NCBI RefSeq assembly: GCF_000807275.1 | Contig: NZ_CP009056.1 | Span: forward strand, 1,427,192-1,491,191 | DNA: 64,000 nucleotides | Reading direction: 5' to 3' | Origin: Frischella perrara | GTDB taxonomy: Bacteria; Pseudomonadota; Gammaproteobacteria; Enterobacterales; Orbaceae | In this document: one piece after another, positions 57,597 through 64,000 of the stretch | Layout: each line of letters starts with the position of its first letter | Numbering within the stretch: position 1 is the stretch's first letter | Notes under the pieces: generated by a model | The model's database searches: none | Told to the model about the DNA's origin: nothing | What the model saw: only the letters and a program-made list of their open reading frames with translations | Made by a program: the position numbers and the translations under genes

Positions 57597-59852
57597 TTAA
57601 GCTAACGTTAAATTTGCAAGTTTGATAACTAACCATTTGACCCCTTCATTAACAAAAGCAATTTGTACGCGCTTATGTTCACCTTCACCATCAATATTAA
57701 TAATGGTACCTTCACCAAATCGCTTATGAATGACTTTTCGGCCTAAAGTATATCCCTCATTCTCAGACTGGCTTTTGATAAAGGCATTACGACGCTGTTC
57801 AATAAATTGCTTATTTTGTTCTTTATTAGCAATATTATCATAATGATTTGTATCAGCAGTTGTAAAATTAATCCCACCACGATAGCTTACATCTTGCAGT
57901 AATTCTTCGGGTAACTCAGCTAAAAAACGAGACGGCAAATTCCGCTCTTCTTTACCATATAAACGCCTAATTTCACACATTGTCAGTGTCAGTTTCTTTC
58001 GCGCTCGAGTAATGCCAACATAAGCTAATCGGCGCTCTTCTTCCATTCTCTGCATATCACTAATAGATCGCTGTGCAGGAAAGATTCCTTCTTCTAAACC
58101 AACAATAAATACATGATCAAATTCAAGTCCTTTAGCTGAATGTAACGTCATCAACTGTACTGCATCACTATTTTTTTTGCTCTCTTTTCCTTCTAAAGAA
58201 GTGTAGGCTAAAAAGGCTTCTAAAACGTTTAATGTTCTTCCATCTTGCACGTCAACAATTTCAGTTAGTTGATTGTTTTTAATATATTGTTGATAAAATT
58301 GTTCTGCAGCACTGATCAATTCATCCAAGTTTTCAAGGCGGGATTGACCTTTTATGCCTGCTTCTTGTTCATACATTTCATAAATACCAGAATGTTTAAT
58401 CATTTGTTCCAGTTGCTGATAAAATGGTAGTGTTTCAACTTGTTCATGAATTGATTGGATTAACTCAACAAAACGAGCAAGACCTGAACGTTGTCGAGCA
58501 GTTAGTATATTCAATCCTAAAAGGTCAATCGTTGTTTTCCATAATGATTGTTGACGTTGTTTTGCTAGATTGCGTACTTTATTTAAAGTCACATCGCCAA
58601 TACCACGTGTTGGGGTATTTATAATAAGTTCATAAGCATTATCGTTATCGTGATCATGAATAAAGCGTAAATACGCTAGCGCTAGCTTGACTTCCTGACG
58701 TTCATAAAAGCGAATTGAGCCATAAATTTGGTAAGGAATAGACGATTGCAAAAGTGTATCTTCTAATAAACGAGATTGCGAATTATTACGATATAAAATC
58801 GCACAATCTTTATATTTAGCACCATCATCATAGTATTTTTTGATTTGACCAATGACAAAACGGGCTTCATCAATATCATTAAAACCAACATAAATGGCGA
58901 TTTGCTCACCCTTTTCACTTTCAGTCCATAAGTTTTTACCTAATCGATTGCGGTTGTTAGCTATAAGGTGATTAGCAACCGCTAAAATATTACCGGTTGA
59001 ACGATAATTTTGTTCTAAGCGAATAATTTCAGTATCTGGATAATCATTTATAAATAATTGTAAATTATCGGCATTAGCTCCGCGCCAACTATAAATTGAT
59101 TGGTCATCATCCCCGACAATCATGATATTAGCCGTATGGCCTGCAAGAATTTTGACTAATTGATATTGTATTAAATTGGTATCTTGAAATTCATCAACTA
59201 AAATATTGGTGAAACGTTTATGACAATATTCTAATACCTCACGATCGCGCTTTAATAACTCATAAGTTCTTAATATCAACTCGGAGAAATCAACATAGCC
59301 TAAACGATCACATATTGCTTGATAATCCAGATATACTTTTTGCCACATCGCTGATTTTGGGCTATCAATTATAATTTGATGAGGTCGTAAGCCATTTTCT
59401 TTTTGGCTAGAAATAAATCCTGCGCATTCTTTTGCTGACCATTGCTTTTCGTCAATCTTTAACTCTCGGAAAATACGTTTTACTAATCGATTTTGATCTT
59501 CAGTATCAATCAATTGGAAATTACTTGGCAACCCAGCTTGTCTAGCAAAAATACGCAATAAACGATGAGTCAAACCATGAAATGTTCCAACCCACATACC
59601 ATTTAAATGACCTTCCCCAACTAACGCTTCAATACGTTCTTGCATTTCAGCTGCCGCTTTATTAGTAAACGTAACCGCAAAAATCGAATTAGTTGGGTAG
59701 TGTTTTTCAATACACAACCAAGCGATACGATGTACCAGCACGCGAGTTTTACCACTCCCCGCTCCTGCTAGTACTAAAGAATACTGGCTATCGGTTGTAA
59801 CTGCGTTATTTTGTTCTGTGTTTAAATCAATCAATAAGGACTTTTTCATCAT
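57597..59852 (-). CDS. uvrD: DNA helicase II
   Basis: A 751-aa SF1A helicase of nucleotide-excision and mismatch repair. Walker A GAGSGKTRVLVHRIAW (about 31-46), VDEFQDTNLIQY (motif II), GDDDQSIYSWRGA (motif III), LEQNYRST (motif IV), LMTLHSAKGLEFDHVF (motif V) and EEERRLAYVGITRA (motif VI) are intact. The C-terminal domain GRKVIHKRFGEGTIINIDGEGEHKRVQIAF matches the UvrD tail that binds partners. About 30 residues longer than E. coli UvrD (720). It follows yigB on the same strand after a terminator. Confidence 0.97.
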   Translation of the reverse strand: MMKKSLLIDLNTEQNNAVTTDSQYSLVLAGAGSGKTRVLVHRIAWLCIEKHYPTNSIFAVTFTNKAAAEMQERIEALVGEGHLNGMWVGTFHGLTHRLLRIFARQAGLPSNFQLIDTEDQNRLVKRIFRELKIDEKQWSAKECAGFISSQKENGLRPHQIIIDSPKSAMWQKVYLDYQAICDRLGYVDFSELILRTYELLKRDREVLEYCHKRFTNILVDEFQDTNLIQYQLVKILAGHTANIMIVGDDDQSIYSWRGANADNLQLFINDYPDTEIIRLEQNYRSTGNILAVANHLIANNRNRLGKNLWTESEKGEQIAIYVGFNDIDEARFVIGQIKKYYDDGAKYKDCAILYRNNSQSRLLEDTLLQSSIPYQIYGSIRFYERQEVKLALAYLRFIHDHDNDNAYELIINTPTRGIGDVTLNKVRNLAKQRQQSLWKTTIDLLGLNILTARQRSGLARFVELIQSIHEQVETLPFYQQLEQMIKHSGIYEMYEQEAGIKGQSRLENLDELISAAEQFYQQYIKNNQLTEIVDVQDGRTLNVLEAFLAYTSLEGKESKKNSDAVQLMTLHSAKGLEFDHVFIVGLEEGIFPAQRSISDMQRMEEERRLAYVGITRARKKLTLTMCEIRRLYGKEERNLPSRFLAELPEELLQDVSYRGGINFTTADTNHYDNIANKEQNKQFIEQRRNAFIKSQSENEGYTLGRKVIHKRFGEGTIINIDGEGEHKRVQIAFVNEGVKWLVIKLANLTLA

Positions 59853-59928
59853 TTTTTTATTGTGAATTGGCGATTTATAATCTTTAACAACACATTATAA
59901 ATCGCGATAAGATGGCATTAGATATGCT

Positions 59929-59967
59929 TAAAAAAGTATATCTTGTCATTAAAATAAACAAGATATA
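59929..59967 (-). terminator. Terminator downstream of yigB
   Basis: TATATCTTGT (59937-59946) pairs perfectly with ACAAGATATA (59958-59967), loop of 11. On the minus strand it is followed by CTTTTTTAAG. It separates the lysA-to-yigB unit from uvrD. Confidence 0.8.
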
Positions 59968-59998
59968 ACAGACTTTAAATGCATAATAGTTATAAATA

Positions 59999-60715
59999 TT
60001 ATAACAAAAAATTCAATTCGAACAAATCAGTTATTGAAAAATGCGGCAACAGTCGAGTTTCAGGTTGTTGATAAATATTAATATGTGAGATTTGTAACCA
60101 GCAAGCCATCATTCCACTGTTTATTGCGCCAATAACATCAGTATTTAAATTATCACCAACATGTAATATATGCTCTGGATTGATTTTTAATCGATGGCTA
60201 GCTAAATGAAACATATCACTATATGGTTTGGATAATCCATCTACCCCAGAACGTAATGAAAACTGAAAATAATCGCTTAACCCAATTTTATTAACATCCG
60301 CATTACCGTTGGATATGATGGCTAATGGGTAGCGCTCTGCCAGTTTTTCTAAAAGATTTAGCGATGCTTGAGGTACATTGATTTGATTGCGCCAATAAAT
60401 AAATGCATTCATAGCATTATCAGTGATGTTATTAATGATTTGAGAATCGTTAATTCCATTTACTTTTAAAAATTGATATATACTTTTTGTTCGCCATCGC
60501 GTTACATCATGATAGATAGATGGATCGTCAATGGTTAGTGCATGTTTAATTTTATCAAATTCACTAAGCGTTGCTTGTTGTAAACCATCGACTTTCTGTA
60601 TTTCTTTCATCATGGCATTTAAGGCTTGTTCCATATGGGGAACATTGTCATAAAGTGTATCATCAAGATCAAAAGTAATGGCTTGAATTGGATTAATTCG
60701 ACGATAACAATGCAT
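59999..60715 (-). CDS. yigB: HAD-family hydrolase YigB
   Basis: A 238-aa HAD phosphatase. Nucleophile Asp in AITFDLDDTLYDN (about 13-25), second motif IISNGNAD, lysine motif DGLSKPYSD and acidic motif LHVGDNLNTDVIGA. E. coli YigB dephosphorylates FMN, among other compounds. Its start codon overlaps the xerC stop by one base, so it is translationally coupled to xerC, as in the E. coli dapF-xerC-yigB-uvrD order. Confidence 0.95.
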   Translation of the reverse strand: MHCYRRINPIQAITFDLDDTLYDNVPHMEQALNAMMKEIQKVDGLQQATLSEFDKIKHALTIDDPSIYHDVTRWRTKSIYQFLKVNGINDSQIINNITDNAMNAFIYWRNQINVPQASLNLLEKLAERYPLAIISNGNADVNKIGLSDYFQFSLRSGVDGLSKPYSDMFHLASHRLKINPEHILHVGDNLNTDVIGAINSGMMACWLQISHINIYQQPETRLLPHFSITDLFELNFLL

Positions 60716-61647
60716 TAAATTTTTCCCCTTTTTGATCGCGGATGGGCTGAATCATAGACCTCAGCAAGATGAGCGAAATCAAGATGCGTATAGATTTGAG
60801 TTGTCGATAAATCAGCATGACCTAGTAATTCTTGAACAGCTCTAAGATCACCGCTGGATTCCAACATATGCGTTGCAAATGAATGTCGTAATTTATGTGG
60901 ATTGATGTGTATACGAAGTCCTTGCTTTATTCCCCATTGTTCAAAACGTTTTTGTACATTTCGGTGTGATATTCGCTTACCCAACTTTGAAATAAATAGC
61001 GCATCATTTTCAGGCGAGAGTAATGGACGAACGGCTAACCACTGTTTTAACCATTTAACAGATTCACCACCAAGAGGTAATTTTCTTTCCTTACTACCTT
61101 TACCTAATACTCGAATTTCAAAATCTATCAAATTCAATACTTTGCAATCGAGACCTATCAACTCAGATAAACGTAAACCTGAACCATACATTAATTCAAG
61201 CATAGTTCGATCTCTGATAGACAGCACATCATTCCGATCTATATTCATTAGTTGATTAATATCATCAATCTCAATATTTTTGGGTAAATGACGAGCTTGC
61301 TTTGGGTTCGATACGCCTGTAACTGGATTAGCTGTTAAATCTCCCTGTTTTACCATCCAGTTAAAAAAACTTCGCAATGCAGATAATCGCAACGCAATAC
61401 TACTGGTGCTTAGTCCATCACGTTTACTGCGAGAAACAAACATGCGTACTACCGAAGGATCTACATTGCTCCAACATGAAATTTCTAATTCCATAGCATG
61501 TTTAATAATAACGTAAAGTTGCCGGAGATAATTACTTTGAGTATGAACACTTAGCTGACGTTCAGATTTCAAATATAGCAAAAATTGCTCAACAGGTTTG
61601 CTAAGTGCTTCGTTATATTGAAATGTATTTTCTGCTTGCTCTTTCAC
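60715..61647 (-). CDS. xerC: Tyrosine recombinase XerC
   Basis: A 310-aa tyrosine recombinase acting with XerD at the chromosomal dif site. The catalytic set is complete: Arg in [15 protein letters not shown], Lys in [26 protein letters not shown] (His and Arg), His in [15 protein letters not shown] and the nucleophile Tyr in IYTHLDF. The N-terminal core-binding domain covers about 10-100. It overlaps yigB by one base and lies 82 bp after the DUF484 gene. No phage features are nearby, so it is the housekeeping enzyme. Confidence 0.96.
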   Translation of the reverse strand: MKEQAENTFQYNEALSKPVEQFLLYLKSERQLSVHTQSNYLRQLYVIIKHAMELEISCWSNVDPSVVRMFVSRSKRDGLSTSSIALRLSALRSFFNWMVKQGDLTANPVTGVSNPKQARHLPKNIEIDDINQLMNIDRNDVLSIRDRTMLELMYGSGLRLSELIGLDCKVLNLIDFEIRVLGKGSKERKLPLGGESVKWLKQWLAVRPLLSPENDALFISKLGKRISHRNVQKRFEQWGIKQGLRIHINPHKLRHSFATHMLESSGDLRAVQELLGHADLSTTQIYTHLDFAHLAEVYDSAHPRSKRGKI

Positions 61648-61729
61648 GTCTTACCCAATAATTTTTACACATTAATCCGAATTTGCTTACTTTGATTATC
61701 TATTTTCTGGTTATCTATTTTCTGGCTAT

Positions 61730-62506
61730 CTATTTTCGATGTACCCATTTTTCAATAAATAAGGGTAAAACTTTACTTAATTTTTCTAATAAAAATGTCC
61801 CTTGACCGGCTTGATAATGATCTTTATGGCGACTAGCAAAAACTAATACGCCGAGATCTCCATATTCACCTAGTAAAGTCATAGCCACAGAACCGACAAA
61901 CTGGGTATCGGTTATTAGTAATTCTAGTTCGGTAGTATTAAGCTGACCCAGATATTGAAAATGGTATTGTAAATGACGAACACGAATAAAATCAAACTTA
62001 TTGGGTGAGAGTGCATATGAATAGTAATTAGAAGGGGGAGAAACTTGCCATTTATTATCAAAAAGATACAAATAGGCACCAGTAAGTCCCATTGATTTAG
62101 CCCAACCATCTAATCGCTTAATGAATTCAGAAAAACTATCTGCTTGTAATAATACCATGAATAATTCTATTAAGGATTCAAACAGTTTTTGATTAAAGCT
62201 TGCTTGCTCCATTAGTAGCGTAATTTCTGTTTCAAGCTCTTGAATTCTAATACGTTGACGCGCTAGCTGCCACTCAGGTAAAGATATTGCCCCTCTTACT
62301 GGATGTGGAATAACTAAGTCCGCAATTTGTTGAGCATTACGTATGAAAAAATCAGGATTCTCAATTAAATATTGATGAACCAATTCATCATTTAAAATAT
62401 GGCGTGCATTGGTGTTTTTAATGTGCTTCTGCTTACGCTGTTTTTTACGTACGGTAGTTATTGACTGTTTTGATTGTTGCGTTGATTGTGGTTGCTTAGA
62501 TTTCAA
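61730..62506 (-). CDS. yigA: DUF484 family protein (YigA-like)
   Basis: A 258-aa protein with a basic, Lys/Gln/Thr-rich N-terminus (about 1-35) and a GAF-like DUF484 domain (HQYLIENPDFFIRNAQQIADLVIPHPVRGAISLPEWQLARQR, about 44-87, and GSVAMTLLGEYGDLGVLVFASRHKDHYQAGQGTFLLEKLSKVLP near the end). It is the gene between dapF and xerC in many gammaproteobacteria, where its role is unknown. It lies 26 bp after dapF. Confidence 0.9.
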   Translation of the reverse strand: MKSKQPQSTQQSKQSITTVRKKQRKQKHIKNTNARHILNDELVHQYLIENPDFFIRNAQQIADLVIPHPVRGAISLPEWQLARQRIRIQELETEITLLMEQASFNQKLFESLIELFMVLLQADSFSEFIKRLDGWAKSMGLTGAYLYLFDNKWQVSPPSNYYSYALSPNKFDFIRVRHLQYHFQYLGQLNTTELELLITDTQFVGSVAMTLLGEYGDLGVLVFASRHKDHYQAGQGTFLLEKLSKVLPLFIEKWVHRK

Positions 62507-62532
62507 TGGGGAATCCTTATTTAATCATTATA

Positions 62533-63357
62533 CTATAAGGCAATAAACCCATCATAAACATGAGTTGCAGAGCCTGTCATAAATAGTGGAGAATTTCCAC
62601 CTTGCCATTCAATGAGTAACTCTCCACCCGGTAAATTAACACTCACTTTATTATCAAGTAATCCTTGATTAATGCCTACGGCAACGGCTGCACATGCTCC
62701 AGTTCCACAAGCTTGTGTTTCACCTACACCACGCTCGAATACTCTTAGTTTGATGTTGCGTCGATCTATAATTTGCATAAAACCAATGTTTGCCTTTTCA
62801 GGAAAACGTTCGTGCGTTTCCAATACAGAACCTAAGGTTGTAACGGGTGCAGTTACCACATCATCGACTTGTATAACACAGTGTGGATTGCCCATTGATA
62901 CCACACCACATAAAGTAGTCTGATCTTGAGTACGAATGATATAAGTTTTTTCTTCCTTTATTGCTTTAAAAGGCACTTTACTCGGCGCAAATACAGGCGA
63001 GCCCATGTTAACACGAACTGTTTCATCTGAATTAACAGTAAGTGTAATCAGTCCCTTTTGAGTACTAACTTTTAGGACATTTTTCTTAATTAATCCTTTA
63101 AGACGAACAAAACGCGCAAAACATCGTGCACCATTTCCACACTGCTCAACTTCACTACCATCGGCATTAAAAATACGGTAATGAAAATCAGCGTCTGGGT
63201 TATAGGGCGGTTCTACTAATAAAAGCTGATCAAAACCAATCCCTGTATGTCGGTTAGCTAATCGTTTTATTGATTCAGAGGATAAATGAACATTTTGCGT
63301 AATGCCATCAATAACCATAAAGTCATTGCCCAATCCATGCATTTTAGAAAAATTCAT
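62533..63357 (-). CDS. dapF: Diaminopimelate epimerase
   Basis: A 274-aa enzyme, the same length as E. coli DapF, converting LL- to meso-diaminopimelate for lysine and peptidoglycan. The catalytic cysteines lie in [14 protein letters not shown] (about Cys73) and [15 protein letters not shown] (about Cys217), and [15 protein letters not shown] is the usual start. It lies between lysA (the preceding gene on this strand, after 260 bp) and the DUF484 gene. No lptM/yifL-like lipoprotein gene is seen in the intervening 260 bp. Confidence 0.97.
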   Translation of the reverse strand: MNFSKMHGLGNDFMVIDGITQNVHLSSESIKRLANRHTGIGFDQLLLVEPPYNPDADFHYRIFNADGSEVEQCGNGARCFARFVRLKGLIKKNVLKVSTQKGLITLTVNSDETVRVNMGSPVFAPSKVPFKAIKEEKTYIIRTQDQTTLCGVVSMGNPHCVIQVDDVVTAPVTTLGSVLETHERFPEKANIGFMQIIDRRNIKLRVFERGVGETQACGTGACAAVAVGINQGLLDNKVSVNLPGGELLIEWQGGNSPLFMTGSATHVYDGFIAL

Positions 63358-63617
63358 ACTAATCTCACTTTACGTATGCAATACGTTTTCATTCTATATT
63401 GATTGAATTATTATATCAGTGACTGCTATAACTAGCTATTAATGAGTTAAAATACAATTTGGTGAGATTTTATTGCTTGATGATATGTTTTAATGATTAT
63501 CTTTCGAGGGATTCATTGAAAATAAAGGATAAAAAAGAACATTAAGCAATAGAAGAATTACTTAATATTCTTGAGATGTATATAAAAAAACATGGAATAT
63601 GGTCACGGGTAAAACCG

Positions 63618-64000
63618 TTAAATCGTCTCACCGTCCCAAAGTGACTGAAATGTTTCACGTTTTCTAATTAATCGATGTTCAAGACTATTAATCATTACCT
63701 CTGCGGGTCTTGGGTGACTATTGTAATTGGATGCCATACTAAACCCGTAAGCCCCTGCCCCACAAATTGCAAGTAAATCATCTTGTTTAATTGCTAATTG
63801 TCGGTTTTTACCTAGTACATCACTTGATTCGCAGATCGGACCAACGATGTTATAAGAATATGGCGTTTCATTGCTCTCATGTTTATTAACAGGAATTATG
63901 TTCATCCATGCATTATATAAAGCTGGGCGAATTAAGTCATTCATCCCTGCATCAACAATAGCAAAGTGATTGTCGTCCTGATGTTTAGTATATTCTACCT
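63618..64000 (-). CDS. lysA: Diaminopimelate decarboxylase, C-terminal part
   Basis: The minus strand is open to the window end in one frame with HFAIVDAGMNDLIRPALYNAW, the Cys-containing GPICESSDVL, and GAGAYGFSMASNYNSHPRPAEVM, all typical of the LysA C-terminal domain (PLP enzyme, fold type III, last step of lysine synthesis). The N-terminal part with the PLP lysine lies beyond the window. It is next to dapF, an arrangement known in several gammaproteobacteria, although E. coli keeps the two apart. Confidence 0.9.
   Translation of the reverse strand, partial: VEYTKHQDDNHFAIVDAGMNDLIRPALYNAWMNIIPVNKHESNETPYSYNIVGPICESSDVLGKNRQLAIKQDDLLAICGAGAYGFSMASNYNSHPRPAEVMINSLEHRLIRKRETFQSLWDGETI

Noticed and set aside
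60715-61647. Tyrosine recombinase as sign of an integrated element
   Set aside because: It is the housekeeping XerC in its conserved dapF-DUF484-xerC-yigB setting.

Overview
The window reads as a chromosomal segment of an AT-rich gammaproteobacterium (about one third G+C, judged by eye). Nearly every protein aligns well, from memory, with an Escherichia coli counterpart (YicC, Rph, PyrE, DinB, RNase T, Grx4, YccS, Nfo, YejK, ZntB, AcpH, PotF, BglG/F/B/H, the whole His set, RecQ, UvrD, XerC, DapF), but base composition is far lower and gene order is only partly enterobacterial. That combination, with sugar-uptake modules, fits the Orbaceae (Gilliamella, Frischella, Orbus; insect gut symbionts). 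The genus is an inference. I see no mobile element, CRISPR array, rRNA or tRNA.

Layout. 1-4.8 kb: start of a PilT-like gene, yggS-yggT, yicC, yegP, rph-pyrE. 4.9-7.2 kb: a BglH-type outer-membrane porin with a CRP-like site, promoter and BglG-type antiterminator in its leader. 7.2-13.6 kb: SIMPL protein, dinB, rnt, grxD, yccS. 13.7-18.1 kb: GH32 sucrose/sucrose-6-P hydrolase and a MetQ-MetN-MetI transporter. 18.4-25.9 kb: nfo, yejK, a MATE exporter, topB, zntB, acpH. 25.9-27.9 kb: siderophore-interacting protein and PotF, apparently one transcription unit with acpH. 28.2-35.7 kb: a beta-glucoside cluster, bglG-[antiterminator/terminator]-bglF-bglB, followed by a secreted histidine-phosphatase-like lipoprotein, an OprD-type porin and a second periplasmic histidine phosphatase. 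35.9-43.2 kb: his operon with a His-rich leader peptide and attenuator (hisL-GDCBHAFI). 43.6-49.4 kb: ABC exporter and a four-gene ferric-siderophore ABC importer behind a Fur-box-like site. 49.6-54.1 kb: FAD dehydrogenase, DoxX, an HPr/NPr-like protein, recQ. 54.2-57.3 kb: the conserved three-gene set of ATP-grasp ligase, 7TM-transglutaminase-like protein and retropepsin-like protease. 57.6-64 kb: uvrD-yigB-xerC-DUF484-dapF-lysA (lysA is cut by the window end).

How the genes connect. The most informative signal is regulatory. Near-identical BglG-type RNA antiterminators overlap intrinsic terminators both before bglF (29223) and, 22 kb away, before the porin (6848, minus strand). Both units also carry a CRP-like site placed about 60 bp upstream of the inferred start. 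The porin, PTS permease and 6-phospho-beta-glucosidase therefore probably form one BglG/CRP regulon for aryl-beta-glucosides. The downstream phosphatase-porin-phosphatase trio extends this cluster in a way I do not recognise from the E. coli bgl operon. One of the two phosphatases has lost its second catalytic histidine. Other regulatory elements that can be read are the his attenuator, a pyrE attenuator-like hairpin 9 nt after the rph stop codon, and a pair of 13-bp inverted elements upstream of the GH32 gene.
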